A stretch of 13,925 nt of DNA. Source: RGIG1934 sp964492545 (GTDB lineage Bacteria; Bacillota; Clostridia; Lachnospirales; Lachnospiraceae). The position numbers and the translations under genes are program-made. Location: contig CAZBKO010000058.1 of NCBI GenBank assembly GCA_964492545.1, positions 1-13,925 on the forward strand. The letters run 5' to 3'. The notes under the pieces are model-generated. The model was not told the DNA's origin, searched no databases, and worked only from the letters and a program-made list of their open reading frames with translations. This document shows positions 6,609 to 12,756 of the stretch, in pieces (the first letter of the stretch is position 1; every line of letters starts with the position of its first letter).

Positions 6609-7787
6609 CTATCTAATATTAAGTGTATATATTTCATAATTAATTCCATCAATAACATTACTCATATTGTACTCAAATCCATTATTCTCCGCCACCTTGA
6701 TTGACGAAGTATTTCCATGCCTTATAAAGGCGTTCAGCTTATGAGCATGCAAATGTTCTCTGGCATATTCCACTGCTGCACCTACTGCCTCTGTTGCATA
6801 ACCATTATTCTGATATTTCTTATCAACGACATAACCTACTTCAAGCTGCAGCTCCCCATCAATTTCTCTATGACATATTCCCACTCTTCCAATTACATAG
6901 CCATTTTCGAGACACATAACCCACATTCCGTACTCATAAAACTTATACATATGTTCAATATATTTTTCTGTAAATTCCTTCTCTTCCCGGGGATTATCAT
7001 ATAGGTTTTCCATGTACTCTGTTATGGAAGGCTCTGCATATATCTCATAGAGTCTGTCAACATCCTGAACTTTCATTTCTCTGATAATAAGTCTGTCTGT
7101 TTTCTTCACTGTCCATGGCAAATTTCTTGTGTGGCAGTAAATCATTTCAAGATAATCTGAATCCATGGCAGCCAATGATTCTGTAAGATAATCAGCCTGA
7201 TTTAGATTTTGATTGCCCGAGTCAGGATTAATATACCCTAAGCATACCATCCCTGCTGCCTTTACGGCTTTCGAACCATTTTCTGAATCCTCGACAACAA
7301 GACAATTTTCAGGTGCTGCCCCAAGCTGTCTTGCAGCCTCCAAAAAAACATCCGGTTCCGGTTTCGAATTCTTAACCTGCTCACCGCTCACAAGTCTTTC
7401 AAAGCAGTCATACAGTCCCATATTTCGTATATTTCTCTCAATTGCTGCAGGTGATGACGAAGATGCCACCGCTAAATCATACCCTTTGCTGTGCAAATCT
7501 TTGACAAGCTCACAGGCTCCTTCAACTGAATCGTATCCTTCTTCATCTACAATTCTTCTACAAATAATTCCAGCCTGCTCATTCATCCATTCAGGGGTCT
7601 TATTTATAGAAAGATCAGATATCATTTTATTCCACATATATGTATTTGTGGAGCCAATAAACTGCTTATAGTACTCATAGTCAAGCTCAATACCAAGTGT
7701 GTCAAATAATTCCTTATTAGCCCGATAATGGACGGGCTCACTGTTAATGAGAACACCGTCCATATCAAAAATAACTGCCTTTAGCAT
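6609..7787 (-). CDS. HAD-family phosphatase fused to GNAT acetyltransferase, 392 aa
   Basis: This is a two-domain cytoplasmic enzyme. Residues 1-215 are a HAD subfamily IA hydrolase of the beta-phosphoglucomutase/phosphatase type: motif I DMDGVL (8-13, nucleophile Asp8 and acid Asp10), helical cap, motif II VASSSS (107-112), motif III Lys142 in SKPEPDVF, and motif IV VVEDSENG (164-171). Residues 225-392 are a GNAT N-acetyltransferase of the RimJ/RimL-like type: TDRLIIREM (230-238), GYVIGRVGI (296-304), the acetyl-CoA loop QNNGYATEAV (326-335) and NTSSIKVAENNGF (359-371). All HAD catalytic residues and the GNAT loop are intact, so both halves look active. The ATG overlaps the cyclophilin stop (ATGCTAA), with only a weak ribosome site, so translation is probably coupled. 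Substrates are unknown; sugar phosphate for the first half and an amine for the second are family guesses. Confidence 0.9.
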   Translation of the reverse strand: MLKAVIFDMDGVLINSEPVHYRANKELFDTLGIELDYEYYKQFIGSTNTYMWNKMISDLSINKTPEWMNEQAGIICRRIVDEEGYDSVEGACELVKDLHSKGYDLAVASSSSPAAIERNIRNMGLYDCFERLVSGEQVKNSKPEPDVFLEAARQLGAAPENCLVVEDSENGSKAVKAAGMVCLGYINPDSGNQNLNQADYLTESLAAMDSDYLEMIYCHTRNLPWTVKKTDRLIIREMKVQDVDRLYEIYAEPSITEYMENLYDNPREEKEFTEKYIEHMYKFYEYGMWVMCLENGYVIGRVGICHREIDGELQLEVGYVVDKKYQNNGYATEAVGAAVEYAREHLHAHKLNAFIRHGNTSSIKVAENNGFEYNMSNVIDGINYEIYTLNIR

Positions 7788-8305
7788 TTTTCTACTTCTG
7801 GATAATCAACACCAAATGTGTCAACTGTCACAGTTTCCATTCTCTGAACTGCCATTGGTCTATCCATATAATCAGTTGGTACGTCTGCAATCCCATTGAC
7901 AACATCCATTCCCTCAATTACTTTACCAAATGCAGCATATGCGCCATCAAGATGTGGTGAATTCTTGTGCATTATAAAGAACTGTGAGCCTGCTGAGTTA
8001 GGATGCTGAGCTCTTGCCATGGAAAGCACACCTTCTGAATGCTTTAGTTCATTTGGAAATCCATTCTGTGCAAATTCTCCTTTGATTGAATATCCAGGGC
8101 CACCCATTCCTGTTCCTTCCGGGCATCCACCCTGAATCATAAATCCACGAATTACTCTGTGGAAAATAAGTCCATCATAGAATCCTGATTTGATAAGACT
8201 AATAAAATTGTTTACTGAATTAGGAGCAATTTCAGGATATAATTCTGCTTTGATAACTCCTCCATCTTCCATATTAAATGTTACTATTGGGTTTTTCTTT
8301 TCCAT
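7781..8305 (-). CDS. Cyclophilin-type peptidyl-prolyl cis-trans isomerase, 174 aa
   Basis: This enzyme isomerises peptide bonds before proline and helps proteins fold. The core signatures are FHRVIRGFMIQGG (48-60) with the catalytic Arg50, GPGYSIKGEF (69-78), GVLSMARAQHPNSAGSQFFI (92-111) and HLDGAYAAFGKV (118-129). Relative to human CypA the drug-contact Trp is replaced by His118, as in many bacterial forms. There is no signal peptide, so it acts in the cytoplasm. The frame is open further upstream to 8398, but that part overlaps the preceding TPM gene and has no ribosome site. ATG 8305 has AAAGGA at 8315-8320 and gives a family-like start (MEKKNPIVTF). It lies 34 bases after the TPM gene and overlaps the HAD-GNAT gene by seven bases. 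Confidence 0.95.
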   Translation of the reverse strand: MEKKNPIVTFNMEDGGVIKAELYPEIAPNSVNNFISLIKSGFYDGLIFHRVIRGFMIQGGCPEGTGMGGPGYSIKGEFAQNGFPNELKHSEGVLSMARAQHPNSAGSQFFIMHKNSPHLDGAYAAFGKVIEGMDVVNGIADVPTDYMDRPMAVQRMETVTVDTFGVDYPEVEKC

Positions 8306-8339
8306 TTTTTCTATTCCTTTCTTCTTTCTAATTTTGGGA

Positions 8340-9266
8340 TTAGAAGCTTCTTCCACCGCCGCCATGGCCGCCGCTGAAGGATCCGCCTCCGCCACCACTG
8401 CTGGATTTCTTAGGTATACGACGTTTTGTTCTCGTTGTCCTAATATATCTGTCGCTTTTTCTCTTGAGATTATATGTCGACTTATCCATATATGTCAATC
8501 CATTAGCTGTCATTTTACTTCTATTACTGCGCGCAATAAAAAATACTATCACTGCGGATATAACAGCACATAACAGCAGACATTTCCATGGTGTCTTTAG
8601 AATTCCACCGATAAGGCCATCATGATTTTTCAAATCATGATTAATATTTTTATGGGATTTTACATAATCGTCATAGAAGTCATCATAAATATCATAATTT
8701 CCTTCTTCCCACTTTTTAATACCTTCCTGCTCATCTTCTATATACATCTGTGCAAGTGTAGAAACATCCATTAAATAGCTGTAACAAGCCATATAGTTAG
8801 AATCATCAGATAATTCCGGCTGTACATCATCTAAAATATCCTCAATATCTACCTCATCTATATACCATATAGCAATACCACATGTATATAAGTACACCTG
8901 TCTTGTGGCCATATCAACCACAAGAAGAGTTCCTGAATTTGCGCTATCACTGCCATATCCACTTTCCGAATAATACTCCCTTGCTATATTGCGGATATTA
9001 CTCTTGGTTCCCATAGGATCATATGTTGTATAAATGGCGTAATCTAAATTAGTTGATTCTCTAACGGCGTGAATTTTGGTTGCGAGAAGTAATTCTTCAT
9101 TATCTGATAATATCCCCGCATTATCAACTATTCTATCCAACTCTTCCTTGTATGAATCTTCAAGATCTGCATTGATTTTGACAACACTTCCAAAACCGCA
9201 GGACATTGTAAATATAAGTATTAAAACTGCTGAAACCAGCATTCTTAAATGTCTTTTCTTAATCAT
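8340..9266 (-). CDS. TPM-domain membrane protein with glycine-rich tail (YgcG-like), 308 aa
   Basis: This is a membrane-anchored protein with an extracytoplasmic TPM domain (TLP18.3/Psb32/MOLO-1). Order of parts: a hydrophobic signal or anchor (about 8-27); TPM domain (about 44-175) with the family start VDNAGILSDNEELLLATKI (47-65), the DYAIYTT strand (75-81), the YGSDSANSGTLLVVDMATRQ block (104-123) and the YLYTCG strand (126-131); an acidic Asp/Tyr-rich stretch (176-215); a second membrane segment (about 228-245); a basic region (250-290); and the tail SSSGGGGGSFSGGHGGGGRS (288-307). The Gly/Ser tail is typical of this family. The biochemical role is unsettled; relatives are linked to membrane quality control or photosystem repair. 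ATG 9266 has GGGAGG eight bases before it and overlaps the zinc-ribbon stop as ATGA, so the two proteins probably work together. Confidence 0.88.
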   Translation of the reverse strand: MIKKRHLRMLVSAVLILIFTMSCGFGSVVKINADLEDSYKEELDRIVDNAGILSDNEELLLATKIHAVRESTNLDYAIYTTYDPMGTKSNIRNIAREYYSESGYGSDSANSGTLLVVDMATRQVYLYTCGIAIWYIDEVDIEDILDDVQPELSDDSNYMACYSYLMDVSTLAQMYIEDEQEGIKKWEEGNYDIYDDFYDDYVKSHKNINHDLKNHDGLIGGILKTPWKCLLLCAVISAVIVFFIARSNRSKMTANGLTYMDKSTYNLKRKSDRYIRTTRTKRRIPKKSSSGGGGGSFSGGHGGGGRSF

Positions 9267-10378
9267 AGCAGAAACCTCCCTACTGAGAATAATATAGCAA
9301 ACAGGCCTGCTGTCACTGCTCCCCACAGTCCAACTGTTTTCTCCTTTGATACAGGTCTTTCAGCGACTATTTTTCCAGTCTGACCATTCATTGCAAACAT
9401 AAAATTCTTTCCTCTATATTGACAATTAAGTATCCAAACAGGAAGCATTGCATATTTTGCCTGAAGTCTCTTAAGGCGAACATCTCTGTGAGCAACAACC
9501 ACGCTGTCATATCCCTGTATTGTATTCATGGTAGCTGTATTTATGTAGCTTTTAACTCTATACTCAACTCTTGGTGCCATTTCCTCACCTGTATAATTGT
9601 ATTTCTCAGCGTAGTATCCGGCAAGATATGGCATTTCAAATCCAGCGAGCATATTATAATCAAATGGTTCAAGCTTATCCATGACATCATCTGGCATCTT
9701 CTCAGAAGCATCGGCAGGTATCTTAATATATGTTGTTTCCAGATCTCTAAGTACTCTGTAATAATCAGTTATTGTTGTCTCAACATCACCGCTTACTACT
9801 TTTTTTATTTTTTTGGCCTCTGCCTCCAGCATCATTTCAGCATCATAATCGTACAGCCAGAATGGTACATATATTCCTGATATCTTCTCAATGGTTGCAC
9901 TCTTTTTAAATGATGAAGGCGTTAGAATTCCTTTTTTAGTCCAGCTCCTGTATTTAGAAACAGCAGCATCCTTTTCAATTTTAAATGGAATTACGTATGC
10001 CGGCTTCTTCTCTCCCTCTATCCTGTCCTCAAGCATAGATGGTCTTCCACAGAAACTGCAAAATGTAGATACTGTACTTTCATCTGTAAGAATCTGTGCG
10101 CCACAATTGCTGCAATGGTACACTTTCATTGAAACAGTTTCACCACTATCATCATTCACAAATTCCCCATCTACTGTATCTCCATCTCCGACTTCAAATT
10201 CATCATCAATGTCTTGCGTATCCTTCTTATTCTCTTCTGTCTTACCAACAACCCCGTCGTTATTATCCATTTCCTGTACGGTTTTCATATTACCACAATA
10301 CTGGCACTTAAGCTTACCCGATGCAATATCATAAATCATATCGCCGCCACAAGATGGACAAACATAGGTCTTTGACAA
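9263..10378 (-). CDS. Double zinc-ribbon membrane-anchored protein, 371 aa
   Basis: The N-terminus carries a zinc ribbon with CxxC pairs Cys7/Cys10 and Cys25/Cys28 (TFIIB-like), followed by an acidic low-complexity linker (about 36-82, many Asp/Glu). A second ribbon has Cys89/Cys92 and Cys107/Cys110. A long soluble region follows, starting YVIPFKIEKDAAVSKYRSW (128-146), with SGIYVPFWLYDYDA (167-180) and LPVWILNCQYRGKNFMFAMN (312-331). It ends in a C-terminal membrane segment (about 347-369). This layout matches uncharacterised zinc-ribbon proteins found next to TPM-domain genes in Firmicutes; no enzymatic motif is visible. The start is TTG with GGAAGGAAGGA (AAGGA at 10385-10389, six-base spacing). 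It is the first gene of its operon, 28 bases behind the predicted transcription start, and overlaps the TPM gene by four bases. A structural or adaptor role at the membrane is inference. Confidence 0.85.
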   Translation of the reverse strand: MSKTYVCPSCGGDMIYDIASGKLKCQYCGNMKTVQEMDNNDGVVGKTEENKKDTQDIDDEFEVGDGDTVDGEFVNDDSGETVSMKVYHCSNCGAQILTDESTVSTFCSFCGRPSMLEDRIEGEKKPAYVIPFKIEKDAAVSKYRSWTKKGILTPSSFKKSATIEKISGIYVPFWLYDYDAEMMLEAEAKKIKKVVSGDVETTITDYYRVLRDLETTYIKIPADASEKMPDDVMDKLEPFDYNMLAGFEMPYLAGYYAEKYNYTGEEMAPRVEYRVKSYINTATMNTIQGYDSVVVAHRDVRLKRLQAKYAMLPVWILNCQYRGKNFMFAMNGQTGKIVAERPVSKEKTVGLWGAVTAGLFAILFSVGRFLL

Positions 10379-10413
10379 TTAATATCCTTCCTTCCCTATT
10401 ATGTTATACACAT

Positions 10414-10442
10414 ATCTTAGCAGACAAAACAACATTTATCAA
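10414..10442 (-). promoter_or_regulatory. Promoter of the zinc-ribbon/TPM/cyclophilin/HAD-GNAT operon
   Basis: On the minus strand, -35 TTGATA (10437-10442) and -10 TAAGAT (10414-10419) are 17 bases apart. TGC precedes the -10, making it an extended -10. The start would be near 10407, giving a leader of about 28 bases to the TTG codon. Confidence 0.7.
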
Positions 10443-10460
10443 CAAAATCTGATTCCTGGC

Positions 10461-10481
10461 GTTCATATTTTGTTCATTTTT
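10461..10481. promoter_or_regulatory. Direct repeat with 11-bp period upstream of the operon promoter
   Basis: GTTCAT occurs at 10461-10466 and again at 10472-10477, and the following three bases also match after one difference. The spacing is one helical turn. The repeat lies about 20 bases beyond the -35 box, where an activator or response regulator of the OmpR/PhoP type would bind. Could be chance in AT-rich DNA. Confidence 0.25.
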
Positions 10482-10650
10482 TATTAAATAACCTTTTACA
10501 AACTTAACACGTTTTCTTCATTATTTCTCCCTATAATACTAAATATAGAAAAACAAACAACGTTTTCTATAAATTCTTTTTTTCATAATATTGAGTCGTG
10601 AAATTCGACTCCCTCCCTTTTTTATAATATACAAAGACAAAAACCTATTA
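10482..10650. other. Non-coding AT-rich stretch between two operons
   Basis: No gene is supported in the gap between the zinc-ribbon gene and nfo (10379-10688). Apart from the promoter and terminator listed separately it holds a small hairpin, GAGTCG-7-CGACTC, around 10592-10610. On the minus strand that hairpin is immediately preceded by GGGAGG. It also holds a 9-bp inverted repeat, TATAGAAAA (10544-10552) with TTTTCTATA (10563-10571). I see no riboswitch or tRNA and no convincing additional promoter. Confidence 0.5.
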
Positions 10651-10684
10651 CAGAAAAAGATGTACGAGCGTACATCTTTTTCTG
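10651..10684 (-). terminator. Intrinsic terminator after nfo
   Basis: A 15-bp perfect stem, CAGAAAAAGATGTAC (10651-10665) with GTACATCTTTTTCTG (10670-10684), has a four-base GAGC loop. The core GATGTAC/GTACATC is followed on either strand by five T, so it can terminate in both directions. It begins four bases after the nfo stop codon and closes the exchanger-nfo unit. Confidence 0.85.
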
Positions 10685-10688
10685 TATG

Positions 10689-11528
10689 TTACTTTCTTAA
10701 ATTTTTAAGCATCTCTATTTCTCTTGCATAGCCATCAAGTTCATTTGGTGTTTCCAAATACACAGGAATGTTCCTCAGCTTCTCATGATTAATAATGCTT
10801 TCCATTGTCTTGGTTCCAATGAAACCTTCTCCAATCCTTTCATGCCTATCCTTATGACTTTCAAAAGGATTCTTGCTGTCATTCATATGAATTGCCCTAA
10901 GTCTGTCAATTCCAATTATATCATCGAATTCCTTAAGAACTCCATCAAGATTATTTACAATATCATAACCTGCATCATACACATGACATGTATCCAGACA
11001 CACGCCAATGTGTTCCTTTAATTTCACGCCGTCAATAATACTTCTAAGTTCATTAAAGCTTCTGCCAACCTCTGTTCCCTTTCCGGCCATAGTCTCAAGA
11101 AGAACAGTTGTTGTCTGCTCTTCCTTCATGACTTGATTTAGCAGATTGCAAATAAGCTCTATACCTTTTTCACTTCCCTGACCAACATGACTTCCGGGAT
11201 GAAAGTTATACATTCCCCCCGGAGTAAATTCCATACGTCTCAAATCATCTTCCATTACCTGAAAAGCAAATTCTCTTACTTTTTCATCTGCCGAGCATGG
11301 ATTAAGAGTGTATGGCGCGTGTGCCAGTATTATATCAATACCATTTTCACCACAGTACTTATGAAACGCCTTTACATCCTCTGAATCAATATCTTTGGCC
11401 TTTCCGCCTCTTGGATTTCTTGTGAAGAACTGAAATGTATTTCCTCCAATTGATACTATCTCTTTAGCCATATGCTCATATCCTTTAGATGATGACAAAT
11501 GGCATCCTATTCTAAAAATATTTTCCAT
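10689..11528 (-). CDS. nfo: Endonuclease IV (AP endonuclease family 2), 279 aa
   Basis: This enzyme cuts DNA 5' to abasic sites and removes blocked 3' ends in base excision repair. The TIM-barrel signatures are all present, and all nine trinuclear metal ligands known from E. coli Nfo can be placed: His70 (LAHAPY), His110 (NFHPGSH), Glu145 (LLETMAGKG), Asp179 and His182 (CLDTCHVYDAGYD), His214 (AIHMNDSKN), Asp227 and His229 (HKDRHERIGEG) and Glu259 (LETPNE). Length is the family norm. The ATG has GAGG at 11535-11538, inside the end of the exchanger gene, and starts three bases after that gene's stop. It is therefore transcribed behind the exchanger under the riboswitch at 12615-12714. E. coli Nfo is reported to hold zinc and manganese, which makes this pairing notable. 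Confidence 0.97.
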   Translation of the reverse strand: MENIFRIGCHLSSSKGYEHMAKEIVSIGGNTFQFFTRNPRGGKAKDIDSEDVKAFHKYCGENGIDIILAHAPYTLNPCSADEKVREFAFQVMEDDLRRMEFTPGGMYNFHPGSHVGQGSEKGIELICNLLNQVMKEEQTTTVLLETMAGKGTEVGRSFNELRSIIDGVKLKEHIGVCLDTCHVYDAGYDIVNNLDGVLKEFDDIIGIDRLRAIHMNDSKNPFESHKDRHERIGEGFIGTKTMESIINHEKLRNIPVYLETPNELDGYAREIEMLKNLRK

Positions 11529-11531
11529 CTA

Positions 11532-12515
11532 CTACCTCATTATAATGTACACCATGTAAATCACGTACATTCCCACCATTATACAACCTTCTAATCTGCC
11601 AAGACTCTTCTTTCTGATAGCAAAAATATAAGTTATTATACTTACAACAGCAAGAATTGCAAGGTCAATTGCCGAATTAGTTAATACAAGCATTGGTGAT
11701 AATGTAATTGATAGTCCAAGTACAAGTAAAATATTAAATATATTAGAGCCAACAACATTTCCTATTGCCATATCGTTTGAACCCTTACGTGCTGCAACAA
11801 TTGATGTTACCAGCTCAGGAAGTGATGTTCCAAGCGCTACAATAGTAAGGCCTACAAGAGTTTCTGTCATACCAGCCTTAAGTGCAATAAACTTAGCACT
11901 GTCAACAACGAGGTCGCCGCCAAAAACTATTGCAGCTGCTCCGCCCACGATAAATATAAGACAAAGAATTGGATTCATTTTCTTAAATTCCTCTTCATCG
12001 TTCATATTCTTTCTTTCCTTAAGAGCAGATACAACAAGGAAAATAATAAATGCCACCATAAGTACAATAAAACCTATACCTGCTTTTCTTCCAAGCGCGC
12101 CAATATATTCACCTGAATATGATGTATTCTTCCAAGGCATCAACTCATCCGATACAAGAATCATAAGAATAATCCCAAGTATAATTGCAAATGGAAATTC
12201 TCTCTTAAGAAGGGATGGTTTAACCTGTACAGGCTTAATTATTGCACAGACACCAAGTACTACAAGTAAATTAAACAGGTTCGAACCTATAACATTACTT
12301 ATTGCCATTGCATTCTCGCCCTTGGCTGCAGCTGCAACACTGACTGCAAGTTCAGGTGCACTTGTTCCGATTGAGACAATCGTAAGTCCAACAATAATTG
12401 TTGGTACCTTAAGAGCCTTAGCCACATATGAGCTGCCCTCTACAAAGAAGTCAGCACCCTTAATGAGCAGTAGAAATCCCACTACCAGTAAAAATAAATT
12501 TAACAACAGTTCCAT
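11532..12515 (-). CDS. CaCA-family Na+/Ca2+-type cation exchanger (YrbG-like), 327 aa; probable Mn2+ exporter
   Basis: This inner-membrane antiporter has two inverted alpha repeats. Repeat 1 has GLTIVSIGTSAPELAVSV (43-60, Glu55) and SNVIGSNLFNLLVVLG (73-88). Repeat 2 has GLTIVALGTSLPELVTSI (222-239, Glu234) and GNVVGSNIFNILLVLG (252-267). About ten hydrophobic segments span the protein, with a charged cytoplasmic loop (about 164-182, KERKNMNDEEEFKK) between the halves. Length matches prokaryotic family members. ATG 12515 has GGAGGA at 12525-12530, nine bases before it. Annotation by similarity would be calcium/sodium antiporter, but the gene is led by a yybP-ykoY Mn2+ riboswitch, a class mostly found before Mn2+ exporters. 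I therefore infer Mn2+ (perhaps with Ca2+) as physiological substrate. Confidence 0.93.
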   Translation of the reverse strand: MELLLNLFLLVVGFLLLIKGADFFVEGSSYVAKALKVPTIIVGLTIVSIGTSAPELAVSVAAAAKGENAMAISNVIGSNLFNLLVVLGVCAIIKPVQVKPSLLKREFPFAIILGIILMILVSDELMPWKNTSYSGEYIGALGRKAGIGFIVLMVAFIIFLVVSALKERKNMNDEEEFKKMNPILCLIFIVGGAAAIVFGGDLVVDSAKFIALKAGMTETLVGLTIVALGTSLPELVTSIVAARKGSNDMAIGNVVGSNIFNILLVLGLSITLSPMLVLTNSAIDLAILAVVSIITYIFAIRKKSLGRLEGCIMVGMYVIYMVYIIMR

Positions 12516-12550
12516 TTTTTAAAATCCTCCATTTCTTATTCCATGATAAA

Positions 12551-12600
12551 GCAGTAATGTCCATACAATGGTATAAAAAAAGAAACGGGACAATTACTGC
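12551..12600 (-). other. Second hairpin in the exchanger leader
   Basis: On the minus strand GCAGTAATTGTCC (12588-12600) can pair with GGACATTACTGC (12551-12562), leaving one bulged T. Its 5' arm is also the 3' arm of the riboswitch terminator, and its 3' arm lies past the terminator T run. It can therefore form only in read-through RNA. It could stabilise the exchanger mRNA or compete with terminator refolding. Confidence 0.5.
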
Positions 12601-12630
12601 AACAAAAAGTTACAATAAAAGTCTCGCTTC
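12575..12630 (-). terminator. Riboswitch-controlled intrinsic terminator of the exchanger-nfo operon
   Basis: On the minus strand GAAGCGAGACTTTTATTG (12613-12630) pairs with CAGTAATTGTCCCGTTTC (12582-12599), followed by seven T (12575-12581). The outer ten positions pair with one G-U and one A-C mismatch; after a 2x2 loop a further six pairs form. The 5' arm contains the GCGAGAC-UUUUAU segment that is the 3' side of aptamer helix P1, so P1 and the terminator cannot coexist. Metal-bound aptamer should therefore give read-through. Confidence 0.8.
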
Positions 12631-12714
12631 ATTATATACGCTCCGGATTATGTAAATAATCGTGATGACGTCATCGTATAACATCTAAATCAGATGCAAG
12701 CTACTCCCTTTTAT
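12615..12714 (-). ncRNA. yybP-ykoY manganese riboswitch aptamer
   Basis: The RNA read on the minus strand has every conserved part of the family in order. P1 5' strand AUAAAAG (12708-12714) runs into the loop GGGAGUAGC (12700-12708). Then come the P2 hairpin CAUCU/AGAUG (12682-12696), the P3 helix UAUACG/CGUAUA (12675-12680 with 12635-12640), the conserved ACGUCAUCACG (12661-12671), an inner hairpin GAUUAU/AUAAUC, and CCGG (12643-12646). It ends with GCGAGAC (12621-12627) and P1 3' strand CUUUUAU (12615-12621). The family binds Mn2+ between the two docked loops. It lies between a strong promoter and a terminator, in front of the cation exchanger. Recognition is by consensus memory, not by a covariance search. 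Confidence 0.92.
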
Positions 12715-12725
12715 CAGTTGAATTT

Positions 12726-12754
12726 AGTATACGAATAAGTTCATCTTATGTCAA
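12726..12754 (-). promoter_or_regulatory. Strong promoter of the riboswitch-exchanger-nfo operon
   Basis: On the minus strand, -35 TTGACA (12749-12754) is perfect and -10 TATACT (12726-12731) has one difference from consensus, with a 17-base spacer. Transcription should begin near 12719, just before aptamer helix P1. The -35 starts two bases after the glutamine synthetase stop codon. Confidence 0.85.
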
Positions 12755-12756
12755 GC

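Noticed and set aside
8306..8398. Longer N-terminus of the cyclophilin
   Set aside because: The extra 31 residues overlap the TPM gene, lack a ribosome site and do not match cyclophilin starts; ATG 8305 has AAAGGA.
10509..10568. Direct repeat ACGTTTTCT at 10509-10517 and 10560-10568
   Set aside because: Nine bases in AT-rich DNA with no matching second feature; no sign of a mobile element, attachment site or array.
10528..10588. Short frames MKKTC and MKKRIYRKRCLFFYI in the minus-strand gap
   Set aside because: No well-spaced ribosome site for the longer one, Lys-rich content expected from A-rich DNA, and no supporting promoter.
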